A stretch of 64,000 bases of DNA from positions 62,001 through 126,000 of the forward strand of contig NZ_JACDDV010000001.1 in NCBI RefSeq assembly GCF_013816785.1. The letters run 5' to 3'. This DNA is from Sphingomonas sp. Its GTDB lineage: Bacteria; Pseudomonadota; Alphaproteobacteria; Sphingomonadales; Sphingomonadaceae. The notes below the pieces were generated by a model. That model searched no databases. It was not told where the DNA came from and was given only the letters and a program-made list of their open reading frames with translations. This document shows positions 43,071 to 51,853 of this stretch, piece after piece. The first letter of the stretch is position 1. Each line of letters starts with the position of its first letter. A program made the translations under genes and the position numbers.

Positions 43071-44465
43071 TCAGTGTTTTGGCAATGCAACCAAATCAAA
43101 GGCCACGCTCAACCGCTCGCCGCCGGTGAAGGGTCGGGTCCCATGGAATAGGAAGCTTGGGAACAGCACCAGTCGGCCTGGCCTGGGCTGAAAGGTGGCA
43201 AGCGGTGGCAAATCGATGCCCAGCTCAACCGGCGGCCGGCCAATTTCAAGCCAGCCTTGTTGATCCTCGTTGTCAGCGATGGCCTCAGGCAGGCAGATGT
43301 AGCATGCCGAGCTCAGAATGCCGCCGGGATGGAAGTGAGCAGCATGATGGCCTCCGCCCCTGAAACGCACCGACCAGCTCGGACCGAAGGCCATTCCCAT
43401 ATTTCGGTACCTCAAAAGCGGGTGACGAGGATCAGCTTCGGGAAGCTCCCCAACGAATTGCCGGATTGCGACAGCTAATGCATCGGTGAGCATGGTTATT
43501 TCGGGTTCGTTGCGCAGGAACAGCTGCCCGGATGTTTGGGTCCCTCCTCGAACGGACTGGCCGATCGGCTGCGAGCTTGACCGATGCATGGTTCGAAGCA
43601 TCGCCGATATATCAGCTAGTTGAGGGGCATTGAGTTCCAATTCGCTCGTGCCGTAGAGCCGGGGCTGGCCGATGAGCCAGTCGTGACGAGGATTGCCGGT
43701 GATCCGCCAGGCAAGTTCGAGAAGGGACCAAGCCTCGAGGTTGTCAGGCTGCGCCGAGACAACACTTTCCAAAAGTATCGCAGCCTCGTCGGGGCTGCCC
43801 CTTTGCAGCCGATTTAGTCCCCGCGCGAGCTGCGCATCCGGCCGGCTGTCTAGTTTCTCCAGCAAGCTTCCCGCTAGATCGATTTGGCCGGAATGAGCGG
43901 CGATGGCAATTTCCAGCATAGTGAAGTCGCGGTCACCGCCAAACTTGGATCGATGAGCATCCATCGACTCGATTGCCTGACGATAGTGGCGCGACTGGGA
44001 CAAAATGTTCCAATAGGACATCAGCAATGGCTTGTTGGCAGGATCCTTGGACAAGGCCGCCGGATAACTGTCGATGAAGTTATCGCCCGCGCCCGCTTGC
44101 GCTCGAAGGTCCGCCAGCAACTCGTGTGCAACGATGTTGTAGGGATGACGAGCAAGGTAGGTTTCCAGCAGCGGTATGACCGCAATTCCGAGCGCGGCTG
44201 CTGCCGTCTCAATCATTTGCATCTGCAATTCAGGATCGGCCTCATGAAAGGCGAGGGCGCGCGCGCAATGATCGGCTGCATCCTCTTCCCCTAGTTGGAT
44301 TGCGACGCGGGCGCGGCCTTCGGCAAAGATCTGCGAACTTGGGTCCAGCCGCAGCCCGGCGTCGAACGCGTCCCGCGCATCCTCCAGCCGTTGTTCGCTT
44401 TCAAACCCAAGTGCTAGGCGCTCGATTTCTGCGCAACTGACTGTACCGGGCTTGGTTTTCGTCAT
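43071..44465 (-). CDS. TPR-repeat putative 2OG-Fe(II) oxygenase
   Basis: A 464-residue protein with TPR-like helices in the first 290 residues (RLEDARDAFDAGLRLDPSS, SRHYRQAIESMDAHRSK, GSPDEAAILLESVVSAQPDN) and a C-terminal dioxygenase of the putative 2OG-Fe(II) oxygenase family. The family signature QSVRGGTQTSGQLF is present, with likely iron ligands His377 or His379 (HHAAHFHPGG) and His441 (FLFHGTRPF), and Arg451 for 2OG (ERLSVAFDL). TPRs suggest a protein or peptide substrate. It follows the 44576-47884 receptor after a hairpin. Its start ATG has no strong ribosome site. Confidence 0.85.
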   Translation of the reverse strand: MTKTKPGTVSCAEIERLALGFESEQRLEDARDAFDAGLRLDPSSQIFAEGRARVAIQLGEEDAADHCARALAFHEADPELQMQMIETAAAALGIAVIPLLETYLARHPYNIVAHELLADLRAQAGAGDNFIDSYPAALSKDPANKPLLMSYWNILSQSRHYRQAIESMDAHRSKFGGDRDFTMLEIAIAAHSGQIDLAGSLLEKLDSRPDAQLARGLNRLQRGSPDEAAILLESVVSAQPDNLEAWSLLELAWRITGNPRHDWLIGQPRLYGTSELELNAPQLADISAMLRTMHRSSSQPIGQSVRGGTQTSGQLFLRNEPEITMLTDALAVAIRQFVGELPEADPRHPLLRYRNMGMAFGPSWSVRFRGGGHHAAHFHPGGILSSACYICLPEAIADNEDQQGWLEIGRPPVELGIDLPPLATFQPRPGRLVLFPSFLFHGTRPFTGGERLSVAFDLVALPKH

Positions 44466-44528
44466 CCAGAATCAATGGAGCGCGGGACCAACGCTGTCCA
44501 CCTGCTGCTGGGCGCAGTTGCAAAAAAA

Positions 44529-44550
44529 GGGGCCGGAATTACCCGGCCCC
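44529..44550 (-). terminator. hairpin terminator after second TonB receptor
   Basis: GGGGCCGG and CCGGCCCC flank a six-base loop. On the minus strand the stem is followed by seven T (A run 44522-44528). It lies 26 bases past the receptor stop, the same place and shape as the element at 39422. Confidence 0.9.
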
Positions 44551-44575
44551 ACAATAGTGTTGACGTTAACGCCAA

Positions 44576-47500
44576 TTAGAATTTGGCGACTGCACCCGCG
44601 TAGAAGAAGCGGCCGCGATTGTCGTAAATGGAACTGCCGCCACCGATGCCGGTAAGGCCGAGCGGTGGATGCCGGTTGGTCACGTTGTCGACGCCAAGGT
44701 AGAAGTTGTAGTCCTTGGTGGCATCGAAGCTCAGGCGTACGTCGTGGTACGACACTGCCGGATACTTCTGTCGATCGGCATAATCGGCGTTCTCCGGCGG
44801 ACGACCCTGGACACTGTTAAAGTCCTCATAGGTGTTCAGGTACATCGCGCTGAGGTAACGCATCTGGTAACCGAAGGTCATCACACCGCGCTTGAAGGAC
44901 GTGTTCCAGTTGAACGAGTCCCGCGGATCGCCCAGCTCGCCGCCCTTCTTGCCGACAATTACATTTTTGCGCTTCGGGTCGGTCGGATCGAGGAAGTTCG
45001 AGCGGTCGAGTACGTGAGTGTAGGTCAGGCGCGTGTCCAGCCGGCCAACATCCCCCAATTGTCCGCGATAGGCCACCTCGAAGTCGATGCCTTTGGCGAC
45101 CAGGTTCGCGAAGTTGAGCGGCTGCTGGAACAGGCTGCCCTCGATGATCCGGAACGCCTGTTCACCGCTGTTAGCACCACCCGCCGGAGCGCGCTGAAAC
45201 AGGCTGCAGAACTGATTGTTCAGATCTGACAAATCGTAGCAGGCATTGATGATCGCCTGCGGAGTCGGCGAGGTGATGACCTTCTTCACGTTGATATTAT
45301 AATAGTCGACCGAGACCGAGAAGCCCGGCACGAACGTCGGAGTGACTACCACCCCGACCGTGTAGCTGTCGGCCTTTTCCGCCTGCAGCTCCGTATTGCC
45401 GCCACTGACCAGTTCCAGCGATGAATCATAGCGGAAGTCAAATGGCCCCGTTGGATTGGGAGCGGGGACCCCAGGCCGACTTGGATTCGTCGTTGCGTCA
45501 GTCCCGCCCGGTCGTCCCGCGGCCGCACAGTTCGTGGCACGATTGGACGAACCCGTTGCGATATTAATCGAGGAGCAGGGGTCGCCGAAGGCCGGCGCGA
45601 AGTTCTGGCCGGGCAGCGAGAATAGTTCGACCTGGTTCGGAGCGCGAACTGACCGGCCATAGTTAGCGCGGAACCTTACGTCTTTGACCGGAGCCCAGAT
45701 GGCGCTGGCGTTATAAGCCCACACCGTTCCCGTGTTGCCAATGTTGTAGTTCGAGACGCGCGCGGCGCCGCTGATTTCCAGCTCGTTGAAGAACGGAGTG
45801 TCCTTCAGAATTGGAATTCGGATTTCGCCGAACGCTTCCTTCACCTTACTCTTCTTCGCTTTAAAGGTCGGAATTGCGTTGTAGAAAGTGTAGCCAAGCG
45901 AGACATCATCATCCTGGTCATAAAAAACGTTTTCAGCACGATATTCGGCGCCAACCACGAAGCTGATCGGGCCGCCCGGCAGGTTCAGGAATTTGCCGGT
46001 GTTGCCACCGACAAATCCCTGGAAGTCGAGCTGGGACGTCTTGCCCCTCGCGATCGTGTTGCGCAGCACATAATCACGCTGGGCCTGGGTGAAGTTGCCG
46101 CCTAATACATTGACGGGCGTGCAGGCTGCGATGTCGGCAGCGAGGCGCGCATTGGCGTTGGGATCGGTGCCGTACACCCACGGGCTATAACCGAACGCCG
46201 CATTCGGATCGACTTGCGAGCGGCACACGATGTTGCCGTTCGCGGCGCCACCTCTGGCGACTCCCTGGTCGACCGCGTCGTTGGCGAGCAGGAACCGTTG
46301 AACATCGAGATTGCCGAGGATCTTCGTCTCTTCCTTGAGCCGTCCGTAGTTGGCCGAAACCTCATAATTCCAGTCGTCCCAGAAGTTGCCGCGGACACCG
46401 CCGACGATGCGGAAAGTCTCGCGCTTCGCTGCCTCAGTGCGCGAACCCAAGCCCAGCAAATTCTCGCGGATGGAGATCTGAGTGGCATTGGTGCAACCCT
46501 GTTTGCTTAGCGCCCGCTGCTCACAGATTAGCGTACGAGCCTGCGGACTCAGAAACGGGTTATCGAGACGGATCTGCTCTCGGTTGCGGCCACCATTGAA
46601 CTGGAACGGATCACCCAGAGTGCCCCCCTGAATGAACGCGGGACCGGAACTGCCGCTGCCGACGCTGTCGGTGCGCGAATATTTCGCCTCGACGAAGGGC
46701 GTGATCGCGTCCGAAACGTCATAGTGGGCGAGCAGGTTTATGTTGTAGCGATCAAGCTGCGGCGCCAGCTGGAACTGCCTGCCGCCACGAAAATTCTCGC
46801 TGTTTCCTCCAACGAAACTCCCGGGAGTAAGGCCCGTTCTCTCGCCGGTTGCGGGAATCAGTGTGCCATTCGGCTGGAAGATGAACACACACGGATAGCG
46901 CCCGCCCAGGGGATCCGCGCCGCAGCTATTGGCGGCCGTGGTGCCGCCAAATCGAACGACGCCCGTGTTGGTCAGGCTTGCTGAACGAATATCGCGGAAG
47001 AACAACCGGTCCGGGGTCCCATCCGCATTCTCAAGCTCAGGCGTATCCTTTTTGTCGATCGGATCGGTATCAACGACCAAGAAGCCATTGTTGCGGGCGA
47101 GGAACGGCCGGCCCGCACCGAAATATTGTTCCTGCCTGGCATATTCGGCGTTGACTGCGACGTTGCCGCGACCGTCTGCGAAGTTGGTGCCCCACAGGCC
47201 GCTGATGAAATAGGATCCGGCATCGCCATATTTGCTGGCGCCGCCCTGGGCGCGCAGCTGGGCGCCTTCATAGTCGTCCTTAAGGATGAAGTTGACGACG
47301 CCTGCGATGGCGTCCGATCCGTAAACGGCCGAATTACCGCCCGTTACAACATCGACCCGCTCGATCAGGTCAGTCGGGATGGTGTTGACGTCGGGCGTGA
47401 CGCCGCTGTTCAACACGTCGCCGCCAACGTGGCGACGGCCGTTCTGCAACACCAGGGTGCGAACAGTGCCCAGACCGCGAAGATCGAGCAGGTTGAGGCC

Positions 47501-47884
47501 AGCAGTGCCAAGGAAGCGGGTCGAGTTCGACTGGCTGAAGGTCGAGCGAAGCGCCGGAAGGTCGTTGAGCGTGTCGCCGATCGAGACGTTGCCTGTTTCG
47601 AAGAATTCTTCACCGCTGATGGATGTCACCGGAAGGGCCGAATCCAAATTCGGGCGGCGAATGCGCGAGCCGGTAACAACGATTGCCTGGCAGCCGGCAG
47701 CCGAGGGATTGGCAGTGCAATCCGCATTTTCTCCCGATTCGACTTCCTGCTCGCTGGTCAAGGTTGCTGGGGGGTCCTGCGAGCCCGCCGTTTGCTGTGC
47801 CATAGCCGGCAACGCGATCATGATGGCGCCGGTAAAGGCCGCAGAGTGCAGCACGGTCGTGCCTAGCAACTTGAACTTGTTCAT
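44576..47884 (-). CDS. TonB-dependent outer membrane receptor (paralogue)
   Basis: A 1102-residue receptor, paralogous to the one at 39472 along its whole length: LNLLDLRGLGTVRTLVLQNG, TDLIERVDVVTGGNSAVYGS and SVQGRPPENADYADRQKYPA all have close partners there. Signal peptide ends LPAMA-QQTAG; the TonB-box region is AIVVTGSRIRRPN; the last residue is Phe (AGAVAKF). Cys56 and Cys65 lie just before the TonB box, absent in the other copy. Ligand unknown. A weak AGGGA site precedes the ATG. Divergent from divL; followed by a terminator and an oxygenase gene. Confidence 0.93.
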   Translation of the reverse strand: MNKFKLLGTTVLHSAAFTGAIMIALPAMAQQTAGSQDPPATLTSEQEVESGENADCTANPSAAGCQAIVVTGSRIRRPNLDSALPVTSISGEEFFETGNVSIGDTLNDLPALRSTFSQSNSTRFLGTAGLNLLDLRGLGTVRTLVLQNGRRHVGGDVLNSGVTPDVNTIPTDLIERVDVVTGGNSAVYGSDAIAGVVNFILKDDYEGAQLRAQGGASKYGDAGSYFISGLWGTNFADGRGNVAVNAEYARQEQYFGAGRPFLARNNGFLVVDTDPIDKKDTPELENADGTPDRLFFRDIRSASLTNTGVVRFGGTTAANSCGADPLGGRYPCVFIFQPNGTLIPATGERTGLTPGSFVGGNSENFRGGRQFQLAPQLDRYNINLLAHYDVSDAITPFVEAKYSRTDSVGSGSSGPAFIQGGTLGDPFQFNGGRNREQIRLDNPFLSPQARTLICEQRALSKQGCTNATQISIRENLLGLGSRTEAAKRETFRIVGGVRGNFWDDWNYEVSANYGRLKEETKILGNLDVQRFLLANDAVDQGVARGGAANGNIVCRSQVDPNAAFGYSPWVYGTDPNANARLAADIAACTPVNVLGGNFTQAQRDYVLRNTIARGKTSQLDFQGFVGGNTGKFLNLPGGPISFVVGAEYRAENVFYDQDDDVSLGYTFYNAIPTFKAKKSKVKEAFGEIRIPILKDTPFFNELEISGAARVSNYNIGNTGTVWAYNASAIWAPVKDVRFRANYGRSVRAPNQVELFSLPGQNFAPAFGDPCSSINIATGSSNRATNCAAAGRPGGTDATTNPSRPGVPAPNPTGPFDFRYDSSLELVSGGNTELQAEKADSYTVGVVVTPTFVPGFSVSVDYYNINVKKVITSPTPQAIINACYDLSDLNNQFCSLFQRAPAGGANSGEQAFRIIEGSLFQQPLNFANLVAKGIDFEVAYRGQLGDVGRLDTRLTYTHVLDRSNFLDPTDPKRKNVIVGKKGGELGDPRDSFNWNTSFKRGVMTFGYQMRYLSAMYLNTYEDFNSVQGRPPENADYADRQKYPAVSYHDVRLSFDATKDYNFYLGVDNVTNRHPPLGLTGIGGGSSIYDNRGRFFYAGAVAKF

Positions 47885-47984
47885 GTGATGACCATCCCTG
47901 TGGAGTTAATCTGTGGTCACGCTCGACGATTTACGCCATTGTTTCAACCATCTGACCCCCTTTTCGTTCGTGTTTTGCGCCAAC

Positions 47985-48000
47985 TGTCACTTCTTTGACA
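47985..48000. promoter_or_regulatory. inverted repeat between TonB receptor and divL
   Basis: TGTCA and TGACA are separated by six bases, about 100 bases upstream of the receptor start and 75 before divL. It may be an operator for either divergent gene. It differs in sequence from the palindrome before the other receptor. Confidence 0.3.
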
Positions 48001-48075
48001 CAGCGGCTGCTCGCCCTTTGCGTGACGGCCTTGCCCGCCTTATGGATCCGACATGAAGACCAGGGTCAGGTAGCG

Positions 48076-50430
48076 ATGTTAGTCGGAGCGAGGGCGGCCG
48101 CGGCGATCATCGTGATGGCCGCGCTATGGCTGGCGATCGCGGCCGCTCTGGCCATCCTGGCCGCCCGCCGGCTGCGCCGAGCTGACGCCGTTCTCGGCGC
48201 GGCGCAAACCATGCGCGCACTGCTCGATGCCGCGCCGACGCGGCCCATGTTTGCCTATGCCGATGGGCGGATTGAGATCGATGAGCAATTGCATCGAGAT
48301 CTCGGCTTACTGGCGCCGTCACGGCAGCTCGACGACCTGGCCGCCGAGGGCCAGGGAATCGCCCGCGACGATCTCGACGCCTTGGCTGCCGCGCTTGTCG
48401 ATCTCCGACTCGGCGGTCGCCCATTCCGCCGGCAGTTACGCCTCGCCGGGCGCGAGCGGATGATCGAAGCCCGCGCTGCGCTCGCTGCGCCACCGGCGCC
48501 GCCAGGCACGGTCCTTCTCTGGCTGCTCGACATTAGCGAAACCGAGGCCGAACGGGCTCAGCTGTCGCAGCGCCTGTCTCAGATGGAGGGCGCGCTCGAC
48601 GCATTGTCACAGCTGATCGAAAGCGCGCCCTTCCCGATGTGGTACCGCGGCCCCGACCTCAGCCTGGGCCTGGTCAACGCCGCGTTCGTCGCGGCGGTCG
48701 AGGGCCGTGACGCGGCCGAAGTGATCGAGCGGGGCAGCGAATTGATCGACGGTGCGGGCGAACAAAGCGCCCGGTCGGGGGCCGAAATGGCGCTCGAAAG
48801 CGGCCGGGCCTATTCGCGCGTGCAGCCGGCAACGATCGGTCAGGAGCGGCGCATGCTGCGCTTGGTCGACGTGCCATTGCCGACCGGGGCGGTGGCCGGC
48901 TTCGCGATTGACATCCAGGACCTGGAAAATGCCAGGGTCGAGCTAGCACGCCATCAGGAATCACAGCGCGAACTGTCCGACCGAATGACCGCCGGCGCGG
49001 TCCAGTTCGATGCTGATCGTCACCTCGACTTCTTCAACCGGCCGTTCGCGATCATGGCCCAACTCGAGCCCGAGTGGCTCGCCGAGCGGCCTGAATTCGA
49101 CCGCATCCTGGACCGCATGCGCGAACAGGGGCGGCTGCCCGAAGTGCGCGACTTCCCCAGCTGGAAGGATGAGCGGCGCGACTGGTTCACCTCGCCCGAC
49201 GAAGCGATCGAGGAGGATTGGATCCTGTCCAATGGCGATCATTTACGCATCCTTGGCCAGCCGATGCCCGACGGTGGCTTGCGCCTCATTTTCGAGGATC
49301 GCACCGAACAGGTCCGGCTCGCCTCGGCTCGCGACACGTTGCTTCGCGTGCGCGCAGCGACCTTCGACAATCTGTTCGAAGTCATTAGCGTATTCGCCTC
49401 GGATGGGCGCCTCTATCTGTGGAACCGTCGCTTCTCGGAAGTGTGGGATTTGGACGAGGTTTGGCTGGCTGAGCATCCCCGGGTCGACGAGCTCGTCCCG
49501 GCGATGGCCAAGCGCCTGGTCAATCCGACTGCTGCCGCACAAGTCCGCGAGATGGTCCGATCAACCACCAGCGGGCGGCAATCGGGCACCGGGCGCGTGT
49601 CGCTCACCGACGGGCGCCACTTCGAGTTCGCCGCGGTCCCGCTGCCAGATGGCAATGCACTGTTCACGATGATCGACGTTACCGACTCCAGTCGCATCGA
49701 GGCTGCCTTGCGCGAGCGGGCGACCGCACTGGAGGAGGCTGACCGAGTCAAGACCGACTTTGTCGCCAGCATGAGTTACGAGCTGAGAACGCCGCTGACT
49801 TCGATCGGCGGCTTCGCGCAGATGCTCGCCGCTGGCTATGCTGGGAAACTGCCCGCCGCGGCCAGCGACTATGTCGGCGCGATTTTGGAATCGGTCGATC
49901 GACTGTCGAAGCTGATCAACGACGTGCTCGACTTGACTCAAGGCGACACCAAGGGTGTCGTGCTGGAGCGCGAGCGAGTCGACATCGCCGGCATGTGCCG
50001 CGCCGCCGCCGAGGCCTTGCGCGACCGCGCGGACGCCAAACAACAGACGCTCGATTTGTCGATTAGCGACACGACCGGCAGTGTCATCGGCGACGCCCGG
50101 CGCTTGCGTGAATCGGTCGAGCATCTCCTTCGCAACGCCGTCGCCTATTCCGACGAGGGCGGGCATGTTTCGCTAACGGCGGCGGGTGACGACCAAATGG
50201 CGACCATCACCGTTATGGATGAAGGCCCTGGGATCGAACTGGACGAGCAGAGCCAAGTGTTCGTCCGGTTTCACCGGTCGGGAGCGGGCGGGCGCGGCGA
50301 TGCGGCGCTCGGTCTCGGCTTGCCGCTCACTCGTCAGTTTATCGAGGCGCACGGTGGCAGCGTCGAGTTGGTCTCGGCGCCGGGCGAGGGCACCTCCGTT
50401 ACTCTGTCGATCCCCCGCGCTCCCCAATGA
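48076..50430 (+). CDS. divL: DivL-type atypical (tyrosine) kinase homologue
   Basis: A 784-residue membrane-anchored PAS-domain kinase homologue. An N-terminal helix (AAAAIIVMAALWLAIAAALA) is followed by several PAS-like regions (LIESAPFPMWYRGPDLSLGL, FDNLFEVISVFASDGRLYLW) and an HK core. The phosphoacceptor segment reads FVASMSYELRTPLTSIGGF: the usual His is replaced by Tyr568, the hallmark of DivL, which controls CckA rather than acting as an ordinary histidine kinase. The HATPase keeps an N box (LLRNAVAYSDEGG), G1 MDEGPGIEL and G2 GLGLPLTRQF. ATG 48076 with AGG upstream is preferred over TTG 47995. Coupled to tsaE by ATGA. Confidence 0.87.
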   Translation: MLVGARAAAAIIVMAALWLAIAAALAILAARRLRRADAVLGAAQTMRALLDAAPTRPMFAYADGRIEIDEQLHRDLGLLAPSRQLDDLAAEGQGIARDDLDALAAALVDLRLGGRPFRRQLRLAGRERMIEARAALAAPPAPPGTVLLWLLDISETEAERAQLSQRLSQMEGALDALSQLIESAPFPMWYRGPDLSLGLVNAAFVAAVEGRDAAEVIERGSELIDGAGEQSARSGAEMALESGRAYSRVQPATIGQERRMLRLVDVPLPTGAVAGFAIDIQDLENARVELARHQESQRELSDRMTAGAVQFDADRHLDFFNRPFAIMAQLEPEWLAERPEFDRILDRMREQGRLPEVRDFPSWKDERRDWFTSPDEAIEEDWILSNGDHLRILGQPMPDGGLRLIFEDRTEQVRLASARDTLLRVRAATFDNLFEVISVFASDGRLYLWNRRFSEVWDLDEVWLAEHPRVDELVPAMAKRLVNPTAAAQVREMVRSTTSGRQSGTGRVSLTDGRHFEFAAVPLPDGNALFTMIDVTDSSRIEAALRERATALEEADRVKTDFVASMSYELRTPLTSIGGFAQMLAAGYAGKLPAAASDYVGAILESVDRLSKLINDVLDLTQGDTKGVVLERERVDIAGMCRAAAEALRDRADAKQQTLDLSISDTTGSVIGDARRLRESVEHLLRNAVAYSDEGGHVSLTAAGDDQMATITVMDEGPGIELDEQSQVFVRFHRSGAGGRGDAALGLGLPLTRQFIEAHGGSVELVSAPGEGTSVTLSIPRAPQ

Positions 50431-50864
50431 AGCTGGCCGAGGAATTGGACACCATCAAAGCCGGCGCCCGCATGGCTGGCGTGCTGCGCAAGGGCGATGT
50501 CGTGACGCTGTCGGGGCCCTTGTCGGCTGGCAAGACGACTTTCGTCCGTGGCCTCCTCGCGGCGCTAGGCCACGAAGGCGAGGTGCCAAGCCCGACCTTT
50601 GCCATCGTCCAGCCTTACGAAGCGCTAGAACTGCCGCTGTGGCACGTCGATCTCTATCGCATCGAAGATCGCGAAGAGTTGCGCGAACTTGGCCTCGACG
50701 AGTTGGGCGACCAGGGCGTGCTGGTGGTCGAATGGCCCGAGCGTGCCGGGATCGGCGCATGGCCCGAGGCGCTCGCTTTGTCGCTCCATATCGCGCCTGA
50801 TGATGGGCGTGCCTTGACAGCCAAGGTGCCCGCGTCATGGGAGGGGCGATGGCCCCCCCGATGA
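50427..50864 (+). CDS. tsaE: tRNA t6A biosynthesis ATPase TsaE
   Basis: A 145-residue P-loop ATPase of the TsaE/YjeE family, needed with TsaB, TsaC and TsaD for t6A37 on tRNA. Walker A is LSGPLSAGKTTFVRGLL; the family motifs SPTFAIVQPYE, HVDLYRIEDREELRELGLDE and VLVVEWPERAG follow. Its ATG overlaps the divL stop (ATGA). It makes the substrate base that MtaB (17042) then modifies. Confidence 0.94.
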   Translation: MKLAEELDTIKAGARMAGVLRKGDVVTLSGPLSAGKTTFVRGLLAALGHEGEVPSPTFAIVQPYEALELPLWHVDLYRIEDREELRELGLDELGDQGVLVVEWPERAGIGAWPEALALSLHIAPDDGRALTAKVPASWEGRWPPR

Positions 50865-51853
50865 TTCCGCCTGCAAACGCAGCTTCGTTTCTTGCCGCGC
50901 ATGGTTGGCAGGGCGCCGAGATTTTGCCGCTGGCCGGGGATGCCAGCTTTCGGCGCTATTTCCGCATTCGGGCGGGGGACCGCCGCGCTGTGCTGATGGA
51001 TGCGCCGCCGCCGCATGAGAACCCGCGTCCGTTCGTCGAGATCGCCGGCTGGCTCGAAGGAGTAGGTTTAACCGCCCCCCGGGTTTTGGCCGCCGATTTC
51101 GATGAGGGACTGCTGCTGCTCGACGATCTCGGTGACGCACGGATGCGGGAGACTCTCGACGCCGACCCGGCCGCCGAACGGGAGCTTTATGAAACCGCGG
51201 TCGACATCCTCGTGCATCTCCACGATCACCCGCCGATGGCCGGCCTATCTTCGCAGGGACTCGACGAATGGCTCGCGGAACTGCGCCTGTTTCCCGACTG
51301 GTATGTTCCTGCGGTCGGTTTGGACATGGTTGACGTCGGCGCGTGGGATGACGTCTGGCGCGAGGCGCTCGCCCCTGTTGCCGCCGATGGGCTAGCCCCG
51401 GTCACGGTCCTCCGCGATTACCATGCTGAAAACGTCATGCTGATCGACGGCAAGGGCGGGATCGGGCGTTTTGGCCTGCTAGATTTCCAGGACGCGTTAG
51501 CGGGCCACCCGGCCTATGACCTCGTCTCGGTGCTCGAAGACGCACGCCGCGACGTGCCACCCGAGCTAGAGCGAGCGATGATCGACCGCTATGTCGATCG
51601 AACGCAAGCCGATGAGCGTTTCGAACGTGCATATTGGGTATTGGCAGCTCAGCGTAACACCCGGATATTGGGCGTTTTCTGCCGCCTGTGGAAGCGCGAC
51701 GGCAAAGATCGCTACAAAGTGTTCCAACCGCGCATGTGGGGGCTGCTTGAGCGCGATCTGGCGCATCTCGCGTTGGCCCCGGTCCGTGCATGGTTCGATG
51801 AAAATATTCCGCTATCGACCCGCGCAGCCGCCTGGCAAGAGGCAGGTTCATGA
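50849..51853 (+). CDS. amgK: anomeric MurNAc/GlcNAc kinase AmgK (APH-type phosphotransferase)
   Basis: A 334-residue aminoglycoside-phosphotransferase-fold kinase. Motifs: GDASFRRYFRI (nucleotide-binding lobe), VTVLRDYHAENVML (catalytic Asp of the Brenner motif) and GLLDFQDALAGHPAYDL (metal-binding). Together with the next gene, a MurU-like nucleotidyltransferase, this matches the AmgK-MurU shortcut of peptidoglycan recycling (MurNAc to MurNAc-1-P to UDP-MurNAc). Starts are possible at 50837, 50849 or 50861; 50849 has GGAGG four bases before it. It overlaps tsaE by 16 bases and murU by four. Confidence 0.87.
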   Translation: MAPPMIPPANAASFLAAHGWQGAEILPLAGDASFRRYFRIRAGDRRAVLMDAPPPHENPRPFVEIAGWLEGVGLTAPRVLAADFDEGLLLLDDLGDARMRETLDADPAAERELYETAVDILVHLHDHPPMAGLSSQGLDEWLAELRLFPDWYVPAVGLDMVDVGAWDDVWREALAPVAADGLAPVTVLRDYHAENVMLIDGKGGIGRFGLLDFQDALAGHPAYDLVSVLEDARRDVPPELERAMIDRYVDRTQADERFERAYWVLAAQRNTRILGVFCRLWKRDGKDRYKVFQPRMWGLLERDLAHLALAPVRAWFDENIPLSTRAAAWQEAGS

